Shown: in pieces, positions 42,201 through 57,200 of the stretch
How the letters are laid out: each line of letters opens with the position of its first letter
Numbering within the stretch: position 1 is the stretch's first letter
From: Lates calcarifer
Lineage: Eukaryota > Chordata > Actinopteri > Centropomidae
Assembly (NCBI RefSeq): GCF_001640805.2
Contig: NC_066833.1
Span: 18,534,553-18,598,552 of the forward strand
DNA length: 64,000 nucleotides
Direction of reading: 5' to 3'
Notes under the pieces: generated by a model
Databases searched by the model: none
The model's input: only the letters and a program-made list of their open reading frames with translations
Told to the model about the DNA's origin: nothing
Program-made: the position numbers and the translations under genes

Positions 42201-45200
42201 GTGTCCAACAGCTGAGATTAGTTCACCGTCAAGGGCAGTATTGTAATGAACACTAAGAAGTTGGCTTAAACAGAAAAGCTCTATAAGGTGGAAGAATACA
42301 AAATAAAATCTAAACAAATAGGGCTTTTGTCACTGCATTTGATGTTTCAAAGTATTCACAATAGGTCTGTTTTTGAATTAAATATAATATCAATCCTTGT
42401 TTATTTTTCTTCAACAGGTATATTTTTTGGACTGATTGGTATCGGCCTGCAAAGATTATGAGGGCTTGGGGTGACGGGTCACATGCCATGTCTATTGTAA
42501 ACACTACTCTTGGCTGGCCAAATGGCCTTGCTATTGACTGGAGGTGAGACAAAAGCCCCACAGCCGTGTGCCCAAAAGGACACAATATAACATTTCACTT
42601 TCTTTATTACATTTGAAAATGATACAATATTTATATATTTTCCCATTAATTTATGTTTGTAATAACCATGGTCTTGTATTTGATTATTTGTGTGACTGTT
42701 TATGTCCTCTTTCTCCTCTTGTTTATCTGCTTTAATCTCTACCCAGCTCAATGCGTCTGTACTGGGTTGATGCCTTCTTTGACAAAATTGAGCACAGCAG
42801 TTTTGATGGCAAGAACAGGGTTTCACTGGACCGCATAACCCAGATCTCCCATCCATTTGGTCTCACCATTTTTGAAGGTAATAAACATAAGAACAAGTTG
42901 TCTCTAAAGTTCCAGTACAGGACAACGTCTTTGATCTAAATAAAGAGGGAGTTGAGTGCACTAGTGCAGACTGACAAGCTGTGGTTCGTCATTCTTGCTT
43001 TAATGCTTATCATGTCAAAGAGCAATTACTGTTACAGGGGGGTGATGAAAGATGAAATAACTGAGGTTGTGCTCTGTCGCTCCTGTTCCATGAAGGCTAT
43101 GCATATTTCACTGACTGGCGCCTGGGTGGCATTGTGCGTGTGCGCAAGACTGATGGTGGGGAGATGGTCATTATCAGAAGAGGAATCAGCCACATTATGC
43201 ACGTCAAGTCTTTTAACTCCAACTCTCAGATTGGTCAGTGGCTTTATTCTCTGCTCTTCTCACTTTGTTATTCAGGTGTAGCTGCAGCTCACACTTGTTG
43301 GTGGTATTCCTGGTAATTACCCTCTACTCCCATTCTCAGGTTCCAACCTCTGTAACAGACCAACAAATCCTAATGGAGACTGCAGCCACTTCTGCTTCCC
43401 AGCCCCAGACTCACAGAGGGTGTGTGGCTGCCCGTATGGCATGAAGCTGTCGCCCAACCAACAAACATGTGTGGAGGACCCTTCCAATGAACCCCCCACA
43501 CTGCAATGCGGAGCCAACTCCTTCTCCTGTGGCAACGGCAAATGTGTCCCAAACAGCTACAGATGCGATGGTGTTGACGACTGCCATGACAACAGTGACG
43601 AAGTCAGCTGTGGAATTAACAGTTAGTTGTTTTTTATAAATCCAGTTTATTATATTGGCTTGACCAGAACTAAAAAAACAGTTTCATGCTCTGGGGTTTT
43701 TTAGTTCTGTATTGTTATATGTTATCATGATTATATTTTTTTTCAGACACCACTTGCTCCCCCTCTGCATTCACCTGTGCCAATCAGCGCTGTGTGCCTG
43801 CAGGATGGCGCTGCGATGGGCACAATGACTGTTTTGATAACAGCGATGAGAACAACTGCCCTACGCAGGTGCCTGGAACGTGCCCTGCCAATCAGTTTAC
43901 CTGTGCCAACCGCCGCTGCATCCCACCTACCTGGCGTTGCGACACCGATAATGACTGTGGGGATAGTTCAGATGAAGCTGACTGCCGTGAGTTTCCCTAT
44001 AGAGGCTACCAACTTGATATTATGTATTGTCCATTCTTAACACAAAATAGGCAGAAACGGCAAAAGTAACCCATATTCATCACAGTTAATATACACTGAA
44101 ATAGATTTAATGCACAGTTTCTGGTGAAGTGATAAATTAACCTATATGGAACATAGAGATGAAAGCTGGTTATAATAGTCACATAGTAACATCAGATTGA
44201 TACAGAAGCATAGTTTTGTTCCCTGTAAAAAATTCAACTAAGACCTGTGCAGTTTTGCCAAGAAAGGCTAAGATCTCATTGGACAATGCTCATATTCATA
44301 TATTACAATTTGTATTGTTAGATCTGGGAAGCACATGCCATCCAGGACAGTTTCAATGTCCAGACCACCGTTGTATAGACCCCAACTATGTCTGTGATGG
44401 GGACAGGGACTGTGTGGATGGGGCAGACGAGCAGGGATGCAGTGAGTACCTTTCTGGATTACAGTTTTCCCTGGACATACATATAGCTGTTGGTTTTCTG
44501 TGGTGCTTATTTGTACACTTTCAAACACATAAAGTGTACAGTGGATAGTGACTGTATTTATATAACTGATAAAGTTAGTTTAGATTGCTGATCAGATCTA
44601 TTTGCATCAGATCTCATCATCATGTAGACTTTCCTATGACCTAACTGTAAACTTGCTGTAGCTTAGCCTCTCATTGTGACATATTGTAGGCTGGAACTTT
44701 ATCTTTCCCAGTAAAGAATTCATTCATTTGTTCAGTTCATTCATACATGCAGCAACACCCTGATTTTACTAGCTAAACATGCTCAAAAAGTTGTAGATGT
44801 CAATTGAATGCTCTGTAAATTTCAACAAGCATTTGCTAAGCCTCTTAGTTTATTGATCTCATTATCTGTGTTGCACAACAATAGAGCTCAGCATGCATAC
44901 ACAACTGCGGAAATATTGAATATGAGTATTAACATACTCAACTGGATTTTTCAGTCTACAACTGCACTGTCAATGAGTTCAAGTGCTCCAGTGGTCACCA
45001 GTGTGTCAACTCCTTCTACCGATGTGATGGAGTCTTTGATTGCAGTGATCGCTCTGATGAGCAAGGCTGTCGTAAGTATTACTTCCTTTGGTCATAGGTT
45101 ATGTTACTGAAGCATTACTCAGTGTTGAGTTGTTGCTAATATGTTTGAATTTTTATCAATTTTGGCCTGTGCTAACATACTGTTTGTTGTATTCTCTTAT

Positions 45201-48200
45201 GCATTTCAGCCACCAGGCCTCCAGGTATGTGCCACCATGAAAGTGAGTTCCAGTGCCAGTCAGACGGCAGCTGTGTCCCATCTACCTGGGAGTGTGATGG
45301 TCATCCAGACTGTGAGGACAGCAGCGATGAACACCACGCCTGCCCACCTCGCACCTGCCCTTCCTCACTCTTCCGGTGCGACAACGGAAACTGTGTGTTA
45401 CGCAGTTGGCTTTGTGATGGGGACAATGACTGCAGGGACATGAGCGATGAAAGAGATTGCCCCACGCCGCCTTTCCGATGTCCAAGCTGGCAGTGGCAGT
45501 GCCCTGGCCACAGTGTGTGCATCAACCTCACCACAGTGTGCGACAACACTCCTGACTGCCCCAATGGCGCTGATGAGTCTCCTCTTTGCAGTAAGTCTGT
45601 TCTCTGCTATTGTCATCTTAGTCAGTGTGGAACATGTTCTTTGTCACCAGAAAGACTTGATAGTTTTAATATATATCCAAGTTTGCTGGTCTCCTCAAAT
45701 TCAATTACATTCTCACATCACGTGACAAACAGGATCAAACTCTCAACTGATTTTGCTTAACGGGACATTTTTGTAATTCTTGTATTCTACAAACAGGAGG
45801 GGGTTCATTTCACAAAAAAATTTGTGTTGAATGTTATCTGTTTGTCTTTGTGTTAAAATCATGCATGTGTGTGATTTGACCTGTATTAACCTGAAAATGA
45901 TATGTGATTCTCCTTTCTTGCCTTTCTCACAACTTTCAGATGAGCCTTTGCCAGGTAGGAACAAACTCTCAATCATTGATAGAAATGCTGCAAGTAGTTT
46001 TGATCAATTTTTCAACATAAACAATGTCTCTATCAACTACTTCATTAGTCACTAATTTGTAATAATAATGTGCTACAAATATGCCTAAATATAGCGCTGG
46101 CTCAAAATAGTATTCTGTTCTACGAACACTTAATGAAAGTAGTGCTTTGTTGTTCATTATCATTAGAATGCAGCGTGCATATTAATGATGCAATTTGATA
46201 GATTTTCTGTTTGTGTTGTATGTTTTATCATTTAATTTGGTTTAATTTATAATTTTCATTTTTCAGTACTAAATTGTGCTATCCCTGCTTTAAACTCAGA
46301 TCAGGAGAGCTGTTCTGACAACAACGCTGGCTGTACCCACGGTTGTATCCAAGGACCTTTCGGGGCTCAGTGCACATGCCCTGTGGGTTATCAATTGAGC
46401 AATGACTCCAAAACCTGTGAGGATATAGATGAGTGTAATCCCCCTGGACTTTGTAGCCAGCACTGCTTTAATGAGAGGGGCTCTTTCCGCTGCCACTGCC
46501 AGGATGGTTACACTCTCGAAGCAGACCAGCGTACCTGCAAGGTCTCAGGTGAGGAGGGATTATGTCTCAAATGGAAGATATTCCTCAGCTAGTAGTTATA
46601 AATAACAACCTATAATTTTGTAATGCAGTAGAGTAGAACATAGGCATATTATTAGTCCTACAGTGATTTGCCTATACAGCACATATCTCAGTTTTTTTTT
46701 TCCAATGTGCTGGCTGTTGGACAGGAATGAACTATTAAAAGAGGGAGCTTGGCCCCCAGACTGTGAGACTGACACACTGTCTTTCTTCTCCCTGCTCTGA
46801 TTTCTTTAGATAACACAAATAACATATATGTCACTCACTGGCCATCATTGGTGTAATTAGGAAATAACCACCAACAAAGGGCTGTTTATGGGGAGCGTGC
46901 CTGACATGAGCTCCTCTTCCACACAGATAACCCGCTGAAAGGCTTTGCAATACAATAGGTCATTATTTGGACAAAAGCACATTCCCCAAGGATTGCCATT
47001 TGAGAAGGATCTATTTAACAGTCCTGTTGTATGGTTTTGGTAGACATGCAAAAGCTGATAAGTGCTCTTATTAGCCTGAGAATGGACATGGAAAAAGGTA
47101 ACAGTTGTTGTCTGTTTACAGATTCTCGTCAGGCCTTCTTGATGGTGGCCAGTCGAAATCAGATTGTGCAAGATGACATAACCGCTCAGCCCAACGTGGT
47201 CCGCTCACTGGTTCGAGATGGGCGCAACATTGTGGCCCTAGATTTTGACTCGGTCACTGACCGTGTATACTGGTCTGATACCAGCCAGGACAGAATCTGG
47301 AGTGCTCACAAAAACGGCAGTGATAGAACTGTGGTGAGTTTGATTTGTTCCGTTTTCTTACCACAGACATGTTGCACTTTTTGATAAATGATTTATGTAA
47401 ATTCCAAGCTATACGTGGAGTGACAGAGTCACCAGTACACATATTTAACTAAGAATGAGTCTCTTGTCAACAGATATTTGACAGTGGAGTGACTGTGACA
47501 GAGAGCCTTGCTGTAGACTGGGTGGGCAGGAACCTGTACTGGACTGACTATGTCTTGGAGACTATTGAAGTGTCTAAGTTGGATGGCACCCATCGGACTG
47601 TATTAGTTAGTGAAAATGTCACCAATCCTCGAGGCCTGGTGCTGGACCCAAGGGACAGGTCAGTGACTTTCAGAGAAACAAGGTTGTTTTAAATCTGTGT
47701 GTCTAGGAATGTATTACATGTAAAAGTTTTATATTATCAGCAGTTGTTGAAGACAGTTTGTTTTGCAGTGCTCACCTGATGTTCTGGACCGACTGGGGGA
47801 GGAACCCTCGTATTGAGAGGGCCAGCATGGATGGAAAATTGAGGACAGTTATCATAAACAACAAGCTATACTGGCCCAATGGTCTGACCATAGACTATCC
47901 AAACAATTTGTTGTACTTTGCTGATGCCTATTTGGATTTCATTGACTACTGCGATTATAATGGCAACAACAGAAAGCAAGTTCTGGCCAGTGACTTGGTG
48001 AGTATATGAGAAGGCAGGCTTTATTGTTTATTCATGTTAATAATCTAAGTGAACAGAGCACAAACATTTTCCTTTTGAATAGTATGTGTAAGACACACTT
48101 TTTTTTCTTTTGCTGCTCTCTATGAAAAGGTACTGCAACATCCCCACGCAATTACCATTTTTGAGGATTTTGTGTATTGGACCGACAGATACATCAACCG

Positions 48201-51200
48201 TGTGATGCGAGCCCATAAGTGGCATGGGGAGAACCAAACAGTGATGCTGTTCAACCTCCCTCAGCCCATGGGTCTGGTGGCAGTACACCCAGCCAGGCAG
48301 CCAACAGGTATGGCAAAGATAATGACCATCGGTCAATCTCTTTTGCATCAGTATTAGCTGATGCTAATCACTGTGTTAAGCATCAGCTAACATAGGTTTG
48401 GTTGATAGTTGATGCCAATAATGCAGCAGGTCCATTGTTTTTGTAATTACATGTAAGAATATTCATGTGTGCATGTGCGGTTTGACAATTTGTAGGTGAG
48501 AATCACTGCCTGAGGAGTGCCTGTACTCATATCTGCCTGCTTTCTGCTGTGGGACCAAGGTATTACTCGTGTGCCTGCCCCTCAGGCTGGACGCTGGCAG
48601 CTGACCAAATCACCTGCACCAGAGGTATGTATCCTGCCAAGTGGAGGAAAACACTCATCACTCAGTTTGATGAAAAAGGAAGTCAGGTCAGATGCAGCTG
48701 ATAAGTTGATTTACTTATTAGTTATGCGTCTTAGCAATGGTTGTTGTTGTAAAAGAGTAAACCTGTTATTGTAGAAATAATGGCACTTACATGCTTTATT
48801 TTGGACCATCTCAGTGTTGCCAAGAAGAGAAATCTTTGAAAACACCAAGCTCATATGATAGATCGATCCAGGTACTTGTCAACAGTCTCCCATTTGGATT
48901 CTCTTGTAAACTTCTGTTCCAGTCATAAATATTAAGAATCATATAAGCGTGTATTTCAAGGTCTTAAGAAGACAAGGGACCTTTAATTCAAAGTCCAAGG
49001 AGTCTCCTCCTAGGTCAACAGCTTAGCTCATCTCAGGTTTCAGCCCATTCAAGCCATGCAGAACACAGTCCCCCCCTGAGGCCAACTATTATCCAAGAAT
49101 GAAAATGCCCCACAACCATTCATCGATTCTAATCTCTGATGACAAAGCAAATCAGATTGTGGAACCAACTTTCACCAGTCAATCCTCTTTATAGATACAA
49201 GGCCTTTTAGCTTGGGATTCCTATTTTGTACCAGATATCACACACTGAAAGCAACTGTTAGTTTTGGATTACCAAGTCCAGCTCCATGAGAAATGCTTTC
49301 CTAGCTCTGTTTCAGAATTTGTTTTGTAATTTTTAAAGTATTAAGTGAGTCACAGCCTAGAGAACAATTCTAGTTGTGGGGTAGGTGTGTTTCTGCTGAC
49401 AGATGAGGAGACACAATGATGTAGCTTTTGTTTATGTTGTACTGTAGGGAGAGCAGTTTGTAATTCTTTCACTGTTTATTGACTGCTTTTTGCCTTACCT
49501 TTTTTTACTTGCAGTTGAGGAGCCTTTCCTGGTGGTTGTGAGAGACAGCATCATCTATGGCATTTCTTTGAACCCAGATGACAAGAGTAACGATGCTATG
49601 GTCCCTGTTGCTGGGCTTCAGAATGGCTATGATGTCGACTTTGATGACAGTGAACAGACCATCTACTGGGTGGAGCACCCGGTATGTTACTGTCCAAAGA
49701 TGGAATCTCCTAGTTTCCTTGATCTTAGTCTGTTTTCACAACATGCTACGGTAGAAAAAGGAACTTATGTGTTTCCTAGAGATCAAGTGTTACTCTGTAT
49801 ACAAGAGACATACTGTACATGTCACAATTCAGTTCAGAGTTTAGTTGTCCTCTGAGGACAGCTATTTGGAAATAGAGAAATAACAGAAAAAAAACACTCA
49901 TAAAAAGTAGATTTAAAAATGCCAGAGAAATATAGCACAAGATTCATTCTACACATCCACATTCAACGGGGGTTGAGGTTAATCCTGTCTTCCCTTCTCC
50001 ACCAGGGCGAGATCCACAGGGTGAAATCAGACGGTACTAACAGGACAGAGTTTGCCCCTGCAGCCATCCTGGGCTCCCCTGTTGGCCTGGCCTTGGACTG
50101 GTTAACAGAGAACCTGTACTACACCAATCCAGCTACACAGTCTATTGAGGTGAGACAAATAATACTTTGCCCTGTTGTTGTTTTTTTAAGCTTTTACTGG
50201 CTCCACATGGGGGGTAATTGCACCTGTAATAGCAAAAAAACAGGTACAATGCAAATAAAGGCAGTGTTACAATGCAACCATGCAGTACAATAAATGCATC
50301 TGTTTGTGCTTGTGCTCGGTCAGGTTTTGAAGTTGAGAGGGGAGGTACAGTACCGGAAAACTCTAATCACAAATAACGGCTCTCCAACTGGCGCTGGCAG
50401 TCCTGTTGGCATCACAGTGGACCCAGCACGTGGGTAAGCCCCATTTAACACAGTCCTGGCACAGCCCCTCATCCCCACAGCTACTGAGCTCTAACAGCCT
50501 CCTCATCGCCATCTGCTCTGCCTCTAGAGAGAACTTAACCAGTGTTACTGAATACCACATGGCACTCTCAGACCCCGGCAGTGTACAATAGAGCGCAATC
50601 AAGAAACAAGATAAAAATTTCCAAGCCATTCCTTCTTACTCTCATTATTGCAGCTCTTATTTTGGCAATAAAAATATTTAATGCTCTCCTGGTCCATGAT
50701 ATGATCCTCATTATTTAAAAAATTGTTTGACTCACTGAAAAACCTTAAAAGTTGATATTTTGGAGATAAAACATTTTCACTAAACAGAGACAATTTGTAT
50801 CTCTGATATTTGACAATAAAATACAAGACTATTAAAAAGTAATATACACTAGATCCATGACAAAATTTCAGATGTGTGAAGCATGAGTACTAACCTATAC
50901 TTTTACATTTTTTATAAAGCAAACTGTACTGGACAGACCAGGGAACAGAGAGTGGAATTCCTGCCAAGGTGGCATCTGCAGACATGGATGGCTTAAACCC
51001 TGTCACCCTGTTCACCAACAACCTAGATCACATTGAGTTCCTTACTGTAGACATCCAAGAGAATAAGCTGTACTGGGCTGTTACAAGCACTGGCATGGTG
51101 GGTCTTCACAATCTATTCATTCCGTAAAGTTCTCACAAGTGTAAAATGATCTATCTAAATGTTAGAGTGGGTGATTGTACAAAATACAAATGCATTTGAC

Positions 51201-54200
51201 TGCCTGTCTGGCATCGAATCTCCACAGATTGAGCGTGGTGATCCAGATGGGAGTAACCGTATCACCATAGTGACAGGCCTGTCTCACCCCTGGGGTGTGG
51301 CTGTGTATCAAAACTACCTCTATTTCACTGACCGCGACTTTGAGGTCATAGAGCGTGTGGACAAGTCCACAGGTGCCAACAAGGTTGTGCTGCGAGACAA
51401 CATTTCTGGACTCAGAGTTCTGAAAGTGCATTATAGAGAGAGTGAGTAACATGAGAAGACATCATCACTGAGAAAAATACACAGTTCTCATTCACTGTTG
51501 ACTGTTCTTTGGCTTGTTGCTTTTTGTTGTGTCTTTTGTTTGTCACACTTTTTTCTCTCTACATGCTCAGCTTCTGCAGGTACATCTAATGGCTGCACCA
51601 ACAATGTGGGAGTGTGTGAGCAGCTATGCCTGCCCCGGCCACAGGGTCTGTTTACTTGTGCATGTGCCACAGGATTTAAACTCAATGCTGACAACAGGAC
51701 CTGCGCTCCCTACCAGTCCTATGTTGTCATCTCCACTCTGTCTGCAATCAAAGGCTTCAGTCTGGAAGGATCAGACCACTCTGAGGCCATGGTGCCTGTG
51801 GCTGGGAGAGGTCAGGGATTCTCACATGTTATTTACTATGTTAAATATGATAAGGTTATGTAATAAAGTTTCTAAATGCTGATTAATTAATGTAAAAAAA
51901 CTGACTTAAGGTGCAATAATGGACAGAATAATCTGACAGAGCGAGTGATTGAATATAAAACGATCATGATACTGTTCTTGTGTTCAAAGTAACAATAATG
52001 GCCTCAAATGACCGGGTTATCTTCTTTCAGGCCGTAATGCTTTACACGTCGATGTACACATGGCCTCTGGTTTCATCTACTGGTGTGACTTCAGCAGCAC
52101 TGTGGCGACACAGAACGGGGTCAGACGGATCAAGCCAGATGGCTCAGGATTACATAGCATAGTGACATCTGGAATAGGACGCAACGGGATACGAGGCATT
52201 GCTGTTGACTGGGCTGCAGGTATGCTGTTGTGTCAGTTCACAAAGGTGTTACATTTTCTCAGTTTTTGTTTTATTTAACAACAAATGTGCATCCTTGATA
52301 TATGTCCATTCAGTGCTCTCCATGCTGCATCTTGAATTTTCACATAAGCTGAGATCCTGAATCTCCCCTAATTTTGGCAGCAGAAACAGTGTCACCTTCA
52401 GCTGTTTTAATGGTCTGATTTGGTTGTGTTAAGTCATAGTAATATGATCATCACAAGACACAGGAGCATAATTGTCAGTAATTAATTTCTCTCCCACATT
52501 TTCCCTTTGCAAGTTACATGGCATGTTTCAGATGTTACAAGCATAAATGGCCTATGTAACACTTACATGATTAAGTCTGCACCATTTATTGTTTGCTAAT
52601 TTTATCACATGTGCTGTTTTTGTTTTCCTTATATTCTAGACATTTGCTTATATTCAGTATATTTTACTGCCTTTGCACCTGTAGTAACTAAGTCATTCCA
52701 AGACATTGGAGTTGGCTAATTTAAACTTGTGGTGTGATACAGGTCACAGGCAGAATACTTCTTGGTAGAGTCAGAGTTAAGAAGCTTTGTCACAGTGCCT
52801 GACTCATAGAGCAGGGAGATCAATCCCACACAGGCAACAGGAGAGAAGATTTAACTAGCTAGAGTAAAAACAGAGACATCTGCAGGCAGGACAATCTGTT
52901 CTGAATGAAAATCTCACTAATTTAATTATTGTATCGCTATAGCTGAAGGTATAACAGACTGATCTGATCTGTCTGTTATACCTAGATCTGTTATATGTAC
53001 TGATATCATATCATAATGTCAGCTAATAAGATGTGTCCTATCATAGTTAGCAGTGTGTGATTGATAAACTCATGCTCTTATGGTGTACAAATATATGATG
53101 CCAGTTTAAACACTGAGCTTCCTGGATTCTGTCCTCAGGGAACTTGTATTTCACCAACGCTTTCCTGACTGAGACATATCTGGAAGTTCTCCGCTTGAAC
53201 ACCACTTTCCGCAGGGTGCTCCTGAAAACCCAGGTGGACATGCCACGCCACATCGTTGTGGACCCCAAAAACAGATACTTGTTCTGGGCTGATTATGGTC
53301 AGAACCCCAAAATTGAGCGAGCACTCTTGGATGGAACCAACCGCACAATTTTAGTGTCATCAGGAATTATCACTCCACGAGGTCTCGCTCTGGACTGGCA
53401 AACTGGCTATGTCTACTGGGTAGATGACTCCCTGGATATGATTGCTCGAGTCAGCCCTCAAGGAGGGGAGACAGAGATAGTCAGGTATGGTAGCCGCTAC
53501 CCAACTCCTTATGGGATCACAGTGTTTGAGGGTAGCATCATTTGGGTGGACAGAAACCTCAAGAAGGTGTTTCAAGCAAGCAAAGAACCAGGTAACACAG
53601 AGCAGCCCGCTGTCATTAGAGACAACATCAACATGCTGAGAGACGTTACCATCTTTGACCAGCGCACCCAGCCCACCACTGCTCAGGAGCTTAGCCACAA
53701 CCCCTGCATTGAGGCCAATGGAGGCTGTGCCCACTTCTGCTTTGCCCTCCCAAGTTCTGGCACAGGCAGCCAGAACAAGAAATGTAGCTGCGCTTTTGGG
53801 AATCTTGCAGCAGATAATGAGAGCTGTGTGGTGTCAAGGGATGATTATCTCATCTACACAACTGAGAGCACAGTGCGTAGCCTACGCCTCGACCCCGAGG
53901 ACCACGCATTGCCCTTCCCTGTGGTCAATGTGCCACGCACCTCAGTGGCACTGGATTTTGACCTCACAGACAGAAGGATTTACTTCACACAGAGCTCAGG
54001 CGCAGGAGCAAGCAAGATCAGCTACATCAGCCTTTCCTCTCCAACCTCAGCTCCCGTTGTGGTGGCTTCAAGTAAGTTTTGCACTAATGCTATTACTTTT
54101 GCTAGGCTTTGTATGAATGTTGTATTATTAATGTTTTTGTGCTCTGTGTTTTTTATACAGATCTTGGGGCTCCTGATGGCATCGCTTATGATTGGATAAA

Positions 54201-57200
54201 CAGAAGAATTTACTACAGTGACTATGTTAACCAGAGCATCAGTTCCATGTCTGTGGACGGCTCTCAGAGGACAATTATTGCCCATGTGTCAAGGCCAAGG
54301 GCCATCATGTTGGATCCCTGCAGGGGGTAAGACTAACACAAGACATCCTCTGTTAGTCCATTAGATTAAACTGGGATTTAGAAATAATGCTTCTGGAGTG
54401 GCCCAGTGGTAGAGTGGTTAAAGGCATCGACCATGAACCACAGTGCCCCCCACTTTGAGTCCAGCTGTGGACCTTTGTTGCATGTCTCCATCTGTCGCCA
54501 TCTCTCTCTCTCCCCCTGGTTTCCTGTCATCTCTCTAATAGCACAAAACACTTTAAAAGAAATAAATGCTTTCTTGTTCGACAGGTACATGTATTGGACA
54601 GACTGGGGAACCCATGCAAAAATTGAGCGTGCCACCTTAGGTGGGAACTTCAGAACAGAGGTGGTGAACAGCAGTCTTGTGTGGCCCAATGGACTGACCC
54701 TGGACTATGAGGAAGAGAGGCTGTACTGGGCAGATGCCAGCTTGTAAGATCAGAAAGATTCTACTGTTGAAATATGTACTCAGTTGTGTCTATCACACAT
54801 CTTGTTAGTCTCAAGATGCTGCTGTTACCATTATTTTGCTCTGCCATCAGACAGAAGATTGAGCGATCCTCCCTCACGGGGTCCAATCGGGAAGTCATCG
54901 TCAGCACAGCCATCTACCCCTTTGCTATGACCATGTTTGGCCAGTTCATCTACTGGACTGACTGGAACACGCGCAGCATCTATCGAGCCAACAAGCACGA
55001 TGGTTCTGATCAGCGGGTCATGGTTCAGAACCTTCCATCTCGGCCAATGGACATCCATGTCCTAGCCAGCAGGAAGCAACAGCAATGTGACAGTCCGTGC
55101 CAACAGTTTAATGGTGGCTGCAGCCACATCTGTACACCAGGTACAAGCAGTTTGTCATCGTCACTTCAGCATAATATTCCTTTAATGCAATTATTGAAAA
55201 CCCCAGCTAATTTCATGAACTGCTCTGTGCAATTTCATCTTGTTAGGACCCAATGGAGCTGAGTGTCAGTGTCCATCAGAGGGTCGCTGGTACCTGGCCG
55301 ACAACAAGCACTGTATCCCTGATAATGGCACTCGCTGCCAGCCGGGCCAGTTTACCTGCATGAATGGCCGCTGTATTCGTGCCCAGTGGAAATGTGACAA
55401 TGACAATGACTGTGGAGATGGCAGCGATGAGTTGGAGAGAGTCTGTGGTAGGATGATCTTAAATACAATGAGCTTGAATTCACTGTGTTGCTTACTTGCA
55501 TTTCTTCCTTGTTTTATTTTGATTTGAATTAATCAAAAATGTCACTGTTGATTTTTAGTAACAGTAGTTCTCATTGAGGATTTAGTCGTCCTGAATGAGT
55601 GAATCAGAACTTTATTCTCCTCTCTATTAAAAGCAATTCTATAACTTTTACTTTCACTAACACTAACACGCTTTTCTTTCACTTTAACAAATTTCTTTCT
55701 TAGGACCTAAACCTGACTTTTACATTGCTGGTGTGTATGCTTCCACTTTGTGATTAGATTTCCATTAACATGTTCCCTCTCTCTAAGTAGTAACACAAAT
55801 CAACACTAACATATGAATCAATGTGCTTATATCTTTGCATGCAGTCCCACAGTTGCTGTCATCCTTTGTTGCATTGTCAGGTAAAATGAGTGTCTGTTAC
55901 ATGTATATACTGCATCATCCCGCTTTCTCCTGGCTGGCGCTCTGACCTGTCCTTCTGATTGGCAGCCTTCCACACCTGTGAGCCCACAGTGTTTACTTGT
56001 GGCAATGGGCGATGTGTGCCCTACCACTACCGCTGTGACCACTATGACGACTGCGGAGACAACAGTGATGAGGTGGGCTGTCTGTTCAGACCGTGTGACC
56101 CTAACACTGAGTTCACCTGTAACAACGGGCGCTGTATTGCAAAGGAGTATGTTTGCAATGGCATCAACAACTGCTACGACAACGGCACCTCTGATGAACA
56201 AAACTGCCGTGAGTATCCGATGTTTGTGCCATAAATTAAACAGAGGTAAATCTTCATCAAAGTGAAGAAGTTATTGATTGTATTAAATGTATTCTAACTT
56301 ATAATTATCTCAGCGGAGAGAACCTGCCAACCAGAACACACAAAATGTCAATCTACCAACATTTGCATTCCACGTTCATACCTGTGCGATGGAGACAATG
56401 ACTGTGGGGATATGAGTGACGAGAGCCCTACACATTGTGGTGAGTTCAGCAATGGCTCATAGTAAAAGAAGAATATTGTGTTTTTTCTGTTTCTGTTGAT
56501 ATACTAATTTAATTAATAGGCCTTTTTCACAGCAGAAATTTTGACATGTCATACCAGAAAAAAATACAGGGGTGCTCATTAACCTTTTGTTAAATGAGGG
56601 AAATTTCATGGCGCCACACAGACCGAGATCTCAGACACACAAATTATATAGCTGAAGGTAAACATAGAGTAGTGCACTATATTGCACCGTTTGATACAGT
56701 CCTATAGGTTCAAGGAAATAGCACTGATCACCAGAAGAGGCTCCTTCACTAAACTAAAAAGGTGTTTATGTTGAAAATGAAAAACACTGTATGTGGATTT
56801 AAGTTTATTAAAGAAGAGAATAAAAAAAAAGAGAAACAGAATTTTAATCAACCTAAAGTTAGGAGAAAGAGGATATGAAAGAGTCAAGAACAGATCAGTG
56901 TTTGCCTTGTCCCAAGTGCCCCCAAGTTCTGATTTCATGCCTTTTTTATATCCTCTACATAGCTGCATCCACATGTTCCCAGAGTGAGTTCCGTTGCTCC
57001 AGCGGCCGCTGCATCCCCGCCCACTGGTACTGTGACGGAGGGGCTGACTGTGCTGACGGCTCTGATGAGCCGCTCTCCTGCAGTGAGTGTCGGGCAACTC
57101 TCTCACCCTTGAAACGGGGGCCGTGGGCTTTGTGTGTCTGCCCCCGCCCCCTCATCAGCTGCTCGGTTATTGTGTATTTGTGTCTGTCTGCCAATCTGCA

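Noticed and set aside
53360..53734. Long minus-strand frames opposite lrp2 exons, such as 53360-53734, 55827-56201 and 59004-59448
   Set aside because: They are antisense shadows of Cys-rich and YWTD coding exons with no independent features.
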